From Polaribacter sp. (GTDB lineage Bacteria; Bacteroidota; Bacteroidia; Flavobacteriales; Flavobacteriaceae), in assembly GCA_029238315.1 (NCBI GenBank), contig JAQWGI010000016.1, positions 1 to 64,000 on the forward strand: a DNA stretch of 64,000 nucleotides, in the 5' to 3' direction. Position 1 is the stretch's first letter. The number at the start of each line of letters is the position of its first letter. The translations under genes were made by a program, and so were the position numbers. This document shows positions 39,907 through 50,144 of this stretch, in pieces. Below the pieces are notes generated by a model. That model saw only the letters and a program-made list of their open reading frames with translations, searched no databases and was not told the origin of the DNA.

Positions 39907-41145
39907 TTAATACCAACGCTTCTTTTTCTTTTTAGAAGCTTCAGATTTTCTTCCTTTTCTATATTTACTAGAATTTGGAGATTTATGAACTTCTGGTTTC
40001 GCTTTTGGGTCTAGTGGATATGGATGATCTTCAATAACATCTAATTGTTTATTAATCAATTTCTGAATAGAAATAATATAATCTTTTTCATCAGCAGAAC
40101 AAAATGAAAATGCAGAACCGTTTTGCCCTGCTCTACCAGTTCTTCCTATTCTATGCACATACGTTTCTGATATATTAGGAATGTCAAAATTAATAACTGT
40201 ATCAATATTTTTTACATCAATTCCACGTGCTGCAACATCAGTTGCGATTAATATATTGATATCTCCTTTTTTGAATTTCTGTAAAGCTTCTTGGCGTAAA
40301 AGTTGCGTTTTATCACCATGAATGCTATCTACTTTATAATTGTTCTTTAAAAGTGTTTTTTCTAGCTTATCAACACCATATTTGGTTCTTCTAAATATAA
40401 TTACGCTTCCTTTGATTGAGTTTCTAAGTAAGTGTAGGCACAATTCAATTTTTTCTGGTTTTGGAACGTAAAACAATAATTGTTGTACACCTTTTACAGT
40501 TGATGAAGTTGGAGCTACTTCAATTTTCACAGGATCTTTTAATACCGTTTTAGCCAATTCAACAACCTTATAAGGCATGGTTGCAGAAAACAATAATTGC
40601 TGTTTATCTACCGGACATAAATGTTCAATTTTACTGATATCATCAATAAAACCCATATCTAACATTAAATCAGCTTCATCTAAAACCAACGTTTCAATAA
40701 AATCTAAATGGACTGCATCTTGTTTGTGTAAATCTAATAATCTACCAGGTGTTGCAATTAGAATATCAACTCCTTTTCTAAGCATATCTTTCTGCGGTTC
40801 AAAAGAAATTCCGCCATAGATAATTCCAGTTCTTAAGTTTGTGTATTTGCTATACTTCTGAAAATTTTCTTCAATCTGAATTGCTAATTCTCTTGTAGGA
40901 CTTACAATTAAAGCTCTAATCTTTTTTCCTTTTTTAGAAGCATCTTGTTTGTCAAAAAGTTTTTGCAAAATCGGCAAAGCAAACGCAGCTGTTTTTCCTG
41001 TTCCGGTTTGAGCAGACACAATAATATCTTTATTCTCAATCACTAACGGAATTGCTTTCTCTTGTACCAAGGTTGGGTTTTCATATCCGCTTTCGGTTAC
41101 TGCTTTAACAATTGGTTTGTTTAATCCTAATTCTCTAAACTGCAT
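39907..41145 (-). CDS. DEAD-box RNA helicase (RhlE-like)
   Basis: AQTGTGKTAAF, DEAD, SATMP, HRIGRTGRAG. Confidence 0.96.
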   Translation of the reverse strand: MQFRELGLNKPIVKAVTESGYENPTLVQEKAIPLVIENKDIIVSAQTGTGKTAAFALPILQKLFDKQDASKKGKKIRALIVSPTRELAIQIEENFQKYSKYTNLRTGIIYGGISFEPQKDMLRKGVDILIATPGRLLDLHKQDAVHLDFIETLVLDEADLMLDMGFIDDISKIEHLCPVDKQQLLFSATMPYKVVELAKTVLKDPVKIEVAPTSSTVKGVQQLLFYVPKPEKIELCLHLLRNSIKGSVIIFRRTKYGVDKLEKTLLKNNYKVDSIHGDKTQLLRQEALQKFKKGDINILIATDVAARGIDVKNIDTVINFDIPNISETYVHRIGRTGRAGQNGSAFSFCSADEKDYIISIQKLINKQLDVIEDHPYPLDPKAKPEVHKSPNSSKYRKGRKSEASKKKKKRWY

Positions 41146-41212
41146 ATATCTTTAAAATAATCTACAAAGATACAGTAAAAGTGTGAAGCTTTCTTTTTTA
41201 TTAGTTGACAAA

Positions 41213-41244
41213 AAAAAGAGGTAAACTTAAAGTTTGCCTCTTTT
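41213..41244 (-). terminator. terminator downstream of BI-1 gene
   Basis: aaaaagaggtaaacttaaagtttgcctctttt. Confidence 0.8.
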
Positions 41245-41248
41245 AAAA

Positions 41249-41944
41249 TTACTTTCTATCTCCTAAAATTCTAAGTAGTAATAAAAATAAGTTGATAAAG
41301 TCTAAATACAACATTAATGCTCCTACAATTGCACCTTTAGATTCATTTTCAGATCCTACTTCATTTGCAGTACTCATTCTTTTTATTTTCTGTGTATCGT
41401 AAGCCGTTAATCCAACAAAGACAAAAACCCCTGCGTACGTAATTAACCAATATAGCATCTCGCTTTGCATAAAAAAATTTACAACCGAAGCAATGATAAC
41501 TCCAATTAACGCCATAAATAATAAATTACCCCAAGATGTTAAATCTTTTTTGGTGTAATAACCATAAATACTCATAATAGCAAAAGTACCAGCTGTAACA
41601 AAAAATGTACTTGCAATTGATGCACTAGTATACGCTAAGAAAACTACAGACAGTGTTAATCCGTTTAATGCTGCATAACCAGTAAAAATAATCCCAGCTG
41701 TTTGTGCAGAGATTTTATGTATTCTAGCCATTAAATATCCAACCAATAAAATTTCACCTATTATTAATCCAAAAAATAAAAATTGATTTGTAACAATAGT
41801 TTCAATTAGTGATGGTGTAGATGCAACCCACATAGCAATTAAACCGGTAATTGCTAATCCACCAGACATCCAAGTATATACTTTAGACATAAATGCCGCT
41901 TGTATTGTTTGAATTTGTTGGTTTGTATAATTTCTTACTTCCAT
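41249..41944 (-). CDS. Bax inhibitor-1/YccA-family membrane protein
   Basis: Seven TM; GLTAYDTQKIKRM; LYLDFINLFLLLLRILG. Confidence 0.94.
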   Translation of the reverse strand: MEVRNYTNQQIQTIQAAFMSKVYTWMSGGLAITGLIAMWVASTPSLIETIVTNQFLFFGLIIGEILLVGYLMARIHKISAQTAGIIFTGYAALNGLTLSVVFLAYTSASIASTFFVTAGTFAIMSIYGYYTKKDLTSWGNLLFMALIGVIIASVVNFFMQSEMLYWLITYAGVFVFVGLTAYDTQKIKRMSTANEVGSENESKGAIVGALMLYLDFINLFLLLLRILGDRK

Positions 41945-42116
41945 TTTTAAATTTTTTTTGAAATTAATTGAATGTTTTTTATTTAAAACAAACTAGCATC
42001 AAATTTATTGTATTTTAAAATATTATCATAATATTTTGTGCTTGTTTAACTATTTTTTTGAAAATAAAAAACAATCAAAATACACCTTAAATGAGCTACG
42101 CTCTCTTATAAAAACA

Positions 42117-42148
42117 AAAAATCGTATTACAATTGTAATACGATTTTC
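42117..42148 (-). terminator. terminator-like hairpin downstream of tRNA-Leu
   Basis: aaaatcgtattacaattgtaatacgatttt. Confidence 0.75.
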
Positions 42149-42152
42149 TTTG

Positions 42153-42234
42153 TACAGGCGGAGAGACTCGAACTCTCACACCTTGCGGCACTAGATCCTA
42201 AGTCTAGCGTGTCTACCAATTCCACCACGCCTGC
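42153..42234 (-). tRNA. tRNA-Leu (anticodon UAG)
   Basis: GCAGGCG..CGCCTGT acceptor; anticodon stem-loop TAGA-CTTAGGA-TCTA; class II variable arm; TTCGAGT T-loop. Confidence 0.95.
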
Positions 42235-42318
42235 ATTTTTACAGAATATGTTTCAGTAAAAGGAGTGCAAATATAAACATTACTACTAAATTGCAAAGAA
42301 GTTCTTTAGTATTTTTAC

Positions 42319-42326
42319 TATTTTTG
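42319..42326 (+). promoter_or_regulatory. TAnnTTTG -7 element
   Basis: tatttttg, 20 nt before the M20 peptidase ATG. Confidence 0.4.
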
Positions 42327-42346
42327 ATTTTCATCAAAAAAAGAAC

Positions 42347-43741
42347 ATGCAAAATATTAAAAATTACATAGATTCTAATAAAAATCGCTTTATAAACGAG
42401 TTAATAGAAATCCTTAAAATACCGTCTGTAAGTGCAGATCCTGCATTTAAAAAAGATGTATTAAATACTTCAGAAGTTGTAAAATCATATTTAGAAAAAG
42501 CGGGTTGTGATACCGTAGAAATTTGTGAAACTCCAGGATATCCAATTGTGTATGGAGAAAAAATTATCAATCCAGATTTACCAACTGTTTTAGTATATGG
42601 ACATTATGATGTACAACCTGCAGACCCCATTGAACTATGGGATTCTCCTCCTTTTGAACCTGTAATTAAAAACACAGAAATTCATCCAGAAGGTGCAATT
42701 TTTGCGCGTGGCGCTTGTGATGATAAAGGACAAATGTTTATGCATGTGAAGGCGATGGAATATATGACATCAACTGGAAATTTACCTTGCAATGTAAAAT
42801 TTATGATAGAAGGTGAAGAAGAAGTTGGTTCTGAAAGTTTGGCTTGGTTTGTAGAAAAAAATCAAGAAAAATTAGCAAACGATGTGATTTTAATTTCTGA
42901 TACCGGAATGATTGCTAATGACATTCCGTCTATTACAACTGGTTTACGTGGTTTAAGCTATGTAGAAGTTGAAGTTACTGGACCAAACAGAGATTTACAC
43001 TCTGGCTTGTATGGTGGCGCAGTTGCAAATCCAATAAATGTGCTAACAAAAATGATTGCTTCATTGCATAATGAAAATAATCACATAACAATTCCTGGTT
43101 TCTACAACAATGTTGAAGAATTATCAACTGAAGAAAGAGCAGAAATGGCAAAAGCACCTTTCTCTTTAGATAATTATAAAAAAGCATTAGATATTGATGC
43201 CGTTTACGGTGAAAAAGGCTACTCTACCAACGAACGAAACTCAATTAGACCAACGCTGGATGTTAACGGAATTTGGGGTGGTTATACTGGCGAAGGCGCA
43301 AAAACTGTAATTGCATCTAAAGCTTTTGCAAAAATTTCAATGCGCTTAGTTCCTAATCAAGATTGGAAAAATATTACAGAACTATTTAAAAAACATTTTG
43401 AAAGCATTGCACCTAAAGGGGTTACAGTTGTTGTAAAACCACATCATGGCGGACAAGGTTATGTAACACCAATTGATAATATTGCATATCAAGCAGCAAG
43501 TAAAGCATACGAAACTACGTTTGGAAAAACGCCAATTCCACAAAGAAGCGGCGGAAGTATTCCGATTGTTGCTTTGTTTGAAAAAGAATTAAAAAGTAAA
43601 ACTATTTTAATGGGATTTGGCTTAGATTCAGATGCAATTCATTCACCAAACGAACACTTTGGGGTTTTCAATTACTTAAAAGGAATTGAGACAATACCTT
43701 ATTTCTACAAATTCTTTACAGAACTAAATAAAAACAATTAA
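42347..43741 (+). CDS. M20-family dipeptidase
   Basis: VYGHYDVQPADP; RGACDDKGQM; IEGEEEVGSES. Confidence 0.94.
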   Translation: MQNIKNYIDSNKNRFINELIEILKIPSVSADPAFKKDVLNTSEVVKSYLEKAGCDTVEICETPGYPIVYGEKIINPDLPTVLVYGHYDVQPADPIELWDSPPFEPVIKNTEIHPEGAIFARGACDDKGQMFMHVKAMEYMTSTGNLPCNVKFMIEGEEEVGSESLAWFVEKNQEKLANDVILISDTGMIANDIPSITTGLRGLSYVEVEVTGPNRDLHSGLYGGAVANPINVLTKMIASLHNENNHITIPGFYNNVEELSTEERAEMAKAPFSLDNYKKALDIDAVYGEKGYSTNERNSIRPTLDVNGIWGGYTGEGAKTVIASKAFAKISMRLVPNQDWKNITELFKKHFESIAPKGVTVVVKPHHGGQGYVTPIDNIAYQAASKAYETTFGKTPIPQRSGGSIPIVALFEKELKSKTILMGFGLDSDAIHSPNEHFGVFNYLKGIETIPYFYKFFTELNKNN

Positions 43742-43808
43742 CTGTTTTTTAACGTGTTAACTAACACAAATAAAATATTTTTATAAAAACAAATTAAACA
43801 ACTAATCA

Positions 43809-45989
43809 ATGAAAAAATTACTTCAAAAAGCAAGTATTGTATCTTTTTCAATACTACTTTTAATAAGTTGTTCTACTTCAAACGAACAAAAACAACGCAC
43901 AGCTGACGAATACAAAAACGCTACAAAGTTTATGCAACGTAGTTGGTACGGAAAAGTTCATAATCAAATAGGTTCTCAAAACTGGACAAGTGATGATGAA
44001 CTAATTTATTCTAAAAGTACAGAAAACGGAACAGCATATGTTTCTGTTAATACCAAAACAAAAGAAAAAACTAATTTAACGGACTATAAAGCTCCAAAAA
44101 AAGAAGCTAGCAGCGCATCCAGAAATGAACATGTTTCGCCAAACGGTAAATTAGCTGCGTATATTGACAATTACAACTTATGGGTTAGAGACTTATTAAC
44201 AAACAAAAAAACACAAATCACTTTTGACGGAAAAGAAGATTACGGCTATGCAACCAATAATGCAGGCTGGACCAAAGGTGATAATGCGGTTTTAAAATGG
44301 TCTCCAAATTCTGATAAAATAGCTACTTTTCAGCAAGATGCACGTGGCGTTGGAATGATGTATTTGACAACAACCAATGTTGGACATCAAAAATTAGAAG
44401 CTTGGAAACATCCGTTGCCAGGAGACAAAACTATTTTTACAATTGAACGTGTAATTATTCATTTAGGAGCAAAACCAAAATTGGTGCGTTTAAAAATGGG
44501 CAAAGACTTTCAAAGAGGAACAACAACAGATCATATTGCTGGTCGTGGTGGAGTATTATTAGATGCTCAATGGAGCAATGACGGCTCTAAATTTGCATTT
44601 GTTTCTGGGTCTAGAGATCATAAAGAAGCACACTTACAAATTGCAGATTCTAAAACTGGTCGCGTAAGTTCAATTCATAAAGAAGTTGTAGATACTTATT
44701 ACGAGTCTGGAGTAAGAGCAGAAAACTGGAGGGTTTTATTTGATTCAAATGAATTTATTTGGTATTCAGAAAAATCAAATTGGGGACATATTTATTTATA
44801 TGACTTAAATACCAGCAAATTAAAAAATCAGATTACTTCTGGTGATTGGTTGTTAAAACAAGTTAAATATGTTGATCAAAAATCAAGAGAAATTTTCTTT
44901 ACCGCTGGCGGAAAAGAAAAAGGAAATCCATATCACGATTATATTTATAAAGTAAATTTTGATGGAAACAGCTTAACAAATCTTACACCAGATAAAGGAC
45001 ATCACTCTGCAAGTTTTTCTCCAAATATGAATTATTTTGTTGACACCTATTCTACAACCAATACGCCACCTATTTCTGTTTTAAGAGATAGAAATGGCGT
45101 TAAAATAGTAGATTTAGAAACTGCTGATATTTCTGAATTAAAATCAAACGGATGGAAAGCTCCAATTGAATTTAATGTAAAAGCAAGAGACAATAAAACT
45201 GATTTATACGGTGTACTATTTACACCTTCAGATTATGATGAAAGTAAAAAATACCCGGTTTTAAACTACATTTATCCAGGACCACAATCTGGTTCTGTTG
45301 GCAATTATGGTTTTAAAGCGGTTTGGAGAGACTTTCAGGCGGTTTCTGAATTAGGTTTTGTTGTAGTTGCTGTTGACGCACAAGGAACCCCAGGAAGATC
45401 TAAATCTTTCCACGATTTCTATTATGGAAATATGGGAGACAACGGAATTCCAGATAATATTGCTGCTATCAAACAATTGGCTAAAGAATACAAAGGAATG
45501 GATATTGAAAATGTAGGAATTTGGGGACATTCTGGTGGAGGATTTGCTTCTACGAGAGCCGTTTTTGCCTATCCAGATTTTTATGATGTAGCCGTTTCTG
45601 GAGCAGGAAATCATGATAACAGAAATTACGAAGCGGATTGGGGAGAAAAATGGCAAGGTTTGTTAGTTGAAGGAAACATGGAAGGAAAAGGAGACGGAAC
45701 AACAAACTACGACAACCAAGCAAATCAATTATTAGCAGGAGAATTAAAAGGAAAATTATTAATTACGCATGGTTCAATTGATAATAACGTTCCGCCTTCT
45801 AACACAATGTTAGTTGTTGAAGCTTTGATAAAAGCGAATAAAGATTTTGATATGATTTTATTTCCGAATCAAAGACATGGTTACGGAAGTATGACCAATT
45901 ATATGACAAGAAAAAGATGGGATTATTTCATTACACATTTACGTAAAGAAGTTCCACCAAAGGAATTTGATTTAGCAAATTTCAAATAA
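43809..45989 (+). CDS. S9-family (DPP-IV-like) peptidase
   Basis: Lipobox; GIWGHSGGGFAS; LFPNQRHGYG. Confidence 0.94.
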   Translation: MKKLLQKASIVSFSILLLISCSTSNEQKQRTADEYKNATKFMQRSWYGKVHNQIGSQNWTSDDELIYSKSTENGTAYVSVNTKTKEKTNLTDYKAPKKEASSASRNEHVSPNGKLAAYIDNYNLWVRDLLTNKKTQITFDGKEDYGYATNNAGWTKGDNAVLKWSPNSDKIATFQQDARGVGMMYLTTTNVGHQKLEAWKHPLPGDKTIFTIERVIIHLGAKPKLVRLKMGKDFQRGTTTDHIAGRGGVLLDAQWSNDGSKFAFVSGSRDHKEAHLQIADSKTGRVSSIHKEVVDTYYESGVRAENWRVLFDSNEFIWYSEKSNWGHIYLYDLNTSKLKNQITSGDWLLKQVKYVDQKSREIFFTAGGKEKGNPYHDYIYKVNFDGNSLTNLTPDKGHHSASFSPNMNYFVDTYSTTNTPPISVLRDRNGVKIVDLETADISELKSNGWKAPIEFNVKARDNKTDLYGVLFTPSDYDESKKYPVLNYIYPGPQSGSVGNYGFKAVWRDFQAVSELGFVVVAVDAQGTPGRSKSFHDFYYGNMGDNGIPDNIAAIKQLAKEYKGMDIENVGIWGHSGGGFASTRAVFAYPDFYDVAVSGAGNHDNRNYEADWGEKWQGLLVEGNMEGKGDGTTNYDNQANQLLAGELKGKLLITHGSIDNNVPPSNTMLVVEALIKANKDFDMILFPNQRHGYGSMTNYMTRKRWDYFITHLRKEVPPKEFDLANFK

Positions 45990-45990
45990 C

Positions 45991-46026
45991 AAAAAAAAGT
46001 CGCTCAATTTGAGCGGCTTTTTTTTA
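45991..46026 (+). terminator. rho-independent terminator
   Basis: aaaaaaaagtcgctcaatttgagcggctttttttt. Confidence 0.85.
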
Positions 46027-46047
46027 TTTAGAAAACATCTATATATC

Positions 46048-46069
46048 AGTTCGAGCGCAGAAGAGAACT
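46048..46069. repeat. hairpin repeat, constant-loop family
   Basis: agttcgagcgcagaagagaact, arms AGTTC/GAACT. Confidence 0.75.
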
Positions 46070-46094
46070 ATTTATAGTTTTATTTTTAATTACA

Positions 46095-46115
46095 TCTAGA
46101 CTCCGCTCGATAAGA
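46095..46115. repeat. degenerate hairpin repeat of same family
   Basis: tctagactccgctcgataaga. Confidence 0.5.
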
Positions 46116-46149
46116 CATTTTAGAGTTTTTAGTTTTTTAAATAATCTTT

Positions 46150-46815
46150 TTATTTTATAAAATACGCTTTAATGATATAATCAACTTTTGGAAATTTTTC
46201 TCTTAAATATGTATTTCCAAATTGAACAATTGAGTCTTGTTTTCGTCCAAGTGTATCTCCGTAACCATCATAAAACTTTAGTACATTTTCTTTTCCTGCA
46301 ATTACTTTTGCAATCACCGGAAAACCAGTCACACCAGAATATGCTAATTCATCCAATCTATAATTATCTTTTAAATTGATGAAAATCTGATTAGATCTTG
46401 TGTTTACGCCTCCTCTAGCAAAAGAAATTGACATTGCTTCATTTTTAGCTAATACAGGCTCATCATCAATTCCGTTTTCTCTCCAGCTTTTATTAATTAA
46501 TGAATCATTATGAATTCCGAATTGCGCTACAAAATCTGGAACAACCCTAAAAATCGCCAGATCATCGTAGTATTTATTCTTTATTAATTGATACAATCTA
46601 TCAACTCCTTTTGGAGACCAAGCTCTTCTGGCAACAATATCAAAATTACCTTTTGTAGTTTCAAAACGTGCTTTAAACGTATTAGGCGATTCTGCTTTTA
46701 ACCATTTTTCATTGAACTTTTTTGGCGCACAAGACGCTAATAATATAATGCTTGCAAGAAGTAAAACTCTTTTCATTTTAAAGAAATTTGTTGGTTCGTT
46801 TTTTGACATTAACAA
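46150..46815 (-). CDS. cyclophilin-type peptidyl-prolyl isomerase, lipoprotein
   Basis: Lipobox ILLASC; FRVVPDFVAQFG; AYSGVTGFPVIAKVIAG. Confidence 0.88.
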   Translation of the reverse strand: MLMSKNEPTNFFKMKRVLLLASIILLASCAPKKFNEKWLKAESPNTFKARFETTKGNFDIVARRAWSPKGVDRLYQLIKNKYYDDLAIFRVVPDFVAQFGIHNDSLINKSWRENGIDDEPVLAKNEAMSISFARGGVNTRSNQIFINLKDNYRLDELAYSGVTGFPVIAKVIAGKENVLKFYDGYGDTLGRKQDSIVQFGNTYLREKFPKVDYIIKAYFIK

Positions 46816-46849
46816 ATGTAAGAAAAAGAATTATTTAAAATATTTTTAC

Positions 46850-46890
46850 TCTACACTTGTAGAATAAAATTTTATTTCTACATTTGTAGA
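46850..46890. promoter_or_regulatory. two BlaI/MecI-type operator dyads
   Basis: tctacacttgtaga (46850-46863) and tctacatttgtaga (46877-46890), TACAnnTGTA core; second contains TACATTTG. Confidence 0.8.
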
Positions 46891-46913
46891 GTTAATTCTA
46901 AAAACGTAGAGCA

Positions 46914-47279
46914 ATGCAATTATCAAAAACCGAAGAACAAGTAATGCAATATTTATGGAAACGTAATACTGCTTTTATGAAAGATTTACTAGAAGATTTT
47001 CCAGAGCCAAAACCTGCTACAACAACCGTTGCAACGTTATTAAAACGTATGAACGATAAAGGTTTTATTGATTACAAATTGTACGGAAAATCAAGAGAAT
47101 ATTTTCCACTTGTTAAGAAAACAGATTACTTTTCTAAACACGTAAACGGATTGATTAAGAACTTTTTTAATGATTCTGCTCCACAATTTGCTTCGTTTTT
47201 TACTTCAGAAACTAATTTATCAAAAGAAGAATTAGAAGAACTACGTACTATTATTGATCAACAAATTAAAAAGAAATAA
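46914..47279 (+). CDS. BlaI/MecI/CopY-family transcriptional repressor
   Basis: LSKTEEQVMQYLWKRN; TTTVATLLKRMNDKGFIDYK. Confidence 0.95.
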   Translation: MQLSKTEEQVMQYLWKRNTAFMKDLLEDFPEPKPATTTVATLLKRMNDKGFIDYKLYGKSREYFPLVKKTDYFSKHVNGLIKNFFNDSAPQFASFFTSETNLSKEELEELRTIIDQQIKKK

Positions 47280-47280
47280 G

Positions 47281-50037
47281 ATGTTACTATATCTATTAAA
47301 AACCACTTTTTGCTTACTGCTTTTTCTAGGGTTTTATCACTTGGTTTTAGAAAGAGAAAAAATGCACAGATTTAACAGATTCTATTTATTAGGAAGTATT
47401 GTTTTTGCCTTTTTAGTGCCTAGTTTTACAATTACAGTTGTTGCTCCAACAGAATTTATAGAGCCAATTGCTGAAGAGTTTCAAATGGTAAAACACATGC
47501 AAACAACAGATATTGCCACTTTAGAAGAAACCGAAATTAATTACATGAATTACGTTTACGGATTGTACATTATTATTAGCGGAATTCTATGCTTCTTTTT
47601 TGTCAAAAACTTACACAAAATATTATCAAAAACTAGAAAGAACGAAAAGGTAAGTTACTACAACGCGACTGTAATTTTACTGAAAGAAAAAATATTACCA
47701 CACACGTTTTTAAAGTACATTTTTATCAATAAAAAAGACTATACAAATGACCAAAAAGAACAACTAATTTTAACGCACGAATTAGCACACGTAAAGCAAA
47801 AACATTCAATTGATGTGCTTTTTATCGAGTTATTGCAGATTGCCTTTTGGTTTATACCAATCTTTAAATTATACAAAAAAGCAATACAGCTAAATCACGA
47901 ATTTTTAGCAGATGATGCTGTCATAAAATCACATAAAAACATTACTGAGTATCAATATGTATTATTAAATACCTCAGCTCAGAACAACAATATTTACTTG
48001 GCCAGTAATTTAAATTATTCACTCACTAAAAAAAGATTACTTATGATGACAACACCGAGTTCCAACACAAAAATCTTGCTTAAAAAGTTATTGGTTTTTC
48101 CATTAACTGCAGGATTTATCTTTGCCTTTGCACAACGTGTAGAAGCGCAAGAAAAAAATCAAACCCCGAAAACAGTAGAAACAAAAAAAATAACTCAAAA
48201 TCCTACTGAAGAAGAATTGTATAAAGATTATTCTTTTAAAGATGTTCTTTACAAATACGTTAATAAAGACGGAGAAAAGGTTGAAAAATCTTATTTTGAA
48301 ATGACCATAGAAGAACAAAAAAAGTTGGGCGAACCATTATTACCGTTGACATTTAAAAAGGAGGTACCAACACAGCAATTAATTTCAGATTTAAAAGATT
48401 CAGAAAAATATGCCCTTTGGATTGATAAAAAAGTGGTTAGCAACACCGTTTTAAACAATTATAAAAACACAGACTTTTCAAGTTCATCTGTAAGTTTTGT
48501 ATATAAAAATGCAAGAAGTAAACGTTTTCCTCAAAAATATCAAGCACATTTAATTACGAACACACATTTTGAAAACAGGAACGATAAAAGGGCCAAGGAT
48601 TTTGAAGACTATAAATTAAAACGAAAAAGAGATCCTAATTACAGAGGTGCTACTAAAAGCCAACAAATAATTCTTTTTAGTGCTCCTAACGCTCATCAAA
48701 AAGAGCTTTCTGAAAAGGAAATGAAAGAATATAGTGCCTTGTATAAATCTGGAGGAAAAAGCAATATATACAAGCAAAAAAATGTACAAAGAATGATTTC
48801 TTTATACAATAGAATGTCTAAAAAACAACAGAACAGTGTAAAAGAAATTCGAAAAGTACTTCCACCTCCGCCAATAAATATAGTTTCTGAATATAAAAAA
48901 CTATTTAATAAAGAAGTAAAAAGAAACGTTCACAAGGTAAAAGACATCAACAAAATGGTTTCTTTATACAACAGAATGTCTAAAAAACAACAAAACAGTG
49001 TAAAGGATATTAGAAAAGTACTTCCACCTCCAGCAAAAATGGACATTGTTTATACATATCAAAGACTAGCTGCGAGAATTAAAAGAACCAGTAAAAACAG
49101 AAAAGCTAATGTTATTTATTTAAAAGAATTGTATAGCAAAATGACAGCAACTGAAAAGATGCTTGTACCAAAACCGTCTAGAGTTTTACCTCCTCCGCCT
49201 CCAAAAAAAAAAATTGATGAAATAGCAGTAAATAGTAAAGAATACAAAGAAAAGTTTAAAAAATATGAAGCATTAAGACATTCTAAACCTCATTTCATTC
49301 AAAAATCAAGCAAAGACAAACAGTTAATGAGTAGTTTATGGTTAGATTTAAGAAAAATGTATTTTTATTCATTGTCTGAAAAAGATAAATCAGAATTAGA
49401 GTTGCCTACATCTCCATATTTACCTTATATCAAGGTCTTATATAATGGAAAATCGTATTATAAATTATATAACCAACTTACAAAAGAAGAAATAAGAGCA
49501 ACTATGGTTTTCAAAGCTTCTGATGTTCATAGAAAAAGTTTAGCAATTTTAGATGAAAATGCACCAAATACAATACCTATCGGAAGTTATAAACTTAGAA
49601 AAGAAAAACCAGAGACTAATTCTACAAATCAGAAACGCTCAATAATAATTTCAATATCTGATGACGGTAAATACGCAATTAGCAAAGATCAAACTTTTAA
49701 AAATTTCGAGTTAATTTCTATAGTCTCAATTGAAAAATTACTGTCTAACTTATCTAAAAACGAAATCGAGAATACTTTTGTTTTTTCAAAATCAAGAGAT
49801 TTAAAAAAATTCCGTTCCAAACCAGCCAAGTCTAAAGAATATCAAGATGACATTGAAATTACATTAATAAAATCTGACATTCGTTTTAGTATAATGAAAT
49901 CATTAAAAGGTGATTATGTAGAACATCCTGTTACACAACTTGTTTTAGATAATACAAAAACAACACAACTAAAATCAAGCGTTGAAAGATTAGCTGTACT
50001 ATTTAAAAAACACGGAATAACAAATATGACAATCTAA
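47281..50037 (+). CDS. M56-family (BlaR1-like) metallopeptidase with repeat-bearing C-terminal extension
   Basis: HELAHVKQKHS; TM segments; ATG at 47281 follows BlaI stop by 1 nt; repeated SLYNRMSKKQQNSVK(E/D)IRKVLPPP. Confidence 0.92.
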   Translation: MLLYLLKTTFCLLLFLGFYHLVLEREKMHRFNRFYLLGSIVFAFLVPSFTITVVAPTEFIEPIAEEFQMVKHMQTTDIATLEETEINYMNYVYGLYIIISGILCFFFVKNLHKILSKTRKNEKVSYYNATVILLKEKILPHTFLKYIFINKKDYTNDQKEQLILTHELAHVKQKHSIDVLFIELLQIAFWFIPIFKLYKKAIQLNHEFLADDAVIKSHKNITEYQYVLLNTSAQNNNIYLASNLNYSLTKKRLLMMTTPSSNTKILLKKLLVFPLTAGFIFAFAQRVEAQEKNQTPKTVETKKITQNPTEEELYKDYSFKDVLYKYVNKDGEKVEKSYFEMTIEEQKKLGEPLLPLTFKKEVPTQQLISDLKDSEKYALWIDKKVVSNTVLNNYKNTDFSSSSVSFVYKNARSKRFPQKYQAHLITNTHFENRNDKRAKDFEDYKLKRKRDPNYRGATKSQQIILFSAPNAHQKELSEKEMKEYSALYKSGGKSNIYKQKNVQRMISLYNRMSKKQQNSVKEIRKVLPPPPINIVSEYKKLFNKEVKRNVHKVKDINKMVSLYNRMSKKQQNSVKDIRKVLPPPAKMDIVYTYQRLAARIKRTSKNRKANVIYLKELYSKMTATEKMLVPKPSRVLPPPPPKKKIDEIAVNSKEYKEKFKKYEALRHSKPHFIQKSSKDKQLMSSLWLDLRKMYFYSLSEKDKSELELPTSPYLPYIKVLYNGKSYYKLYNQLTKEEIRATMVFKASDVHRKSLAILDENAPNTIPIGSYKLRKEKPETNSTNQKRSIIISISDDGKYAISKDQTFKNFELISIVSIEKLLSNLSKNEIENTFVFSKSRDLKKFRSKPAKSKEYQDDIEITLIKSDIRFSIMKSLKGDYVEHPVTQLVLDNTKTTQLKSSVERLAVLFKKHGITNMTI

Positions 50038-50061
50038 TTTGTATTCTAAATTTAATAAATT

Positions 50062-50087
50062 AAAGCCGCTTAAATAAGCGGCTTTTT
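50062..50087 (+). terminator. rho-independent terminator
   Basis: aaagccgcttaaataagcggcttttt. Confidence 0.85.
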
Positions 50088-50144
50088 CATGTAACATTTT
50101 TTGTAGAATAGCGTTCTAATAGCATAACTATTCAATTCTTTGGC

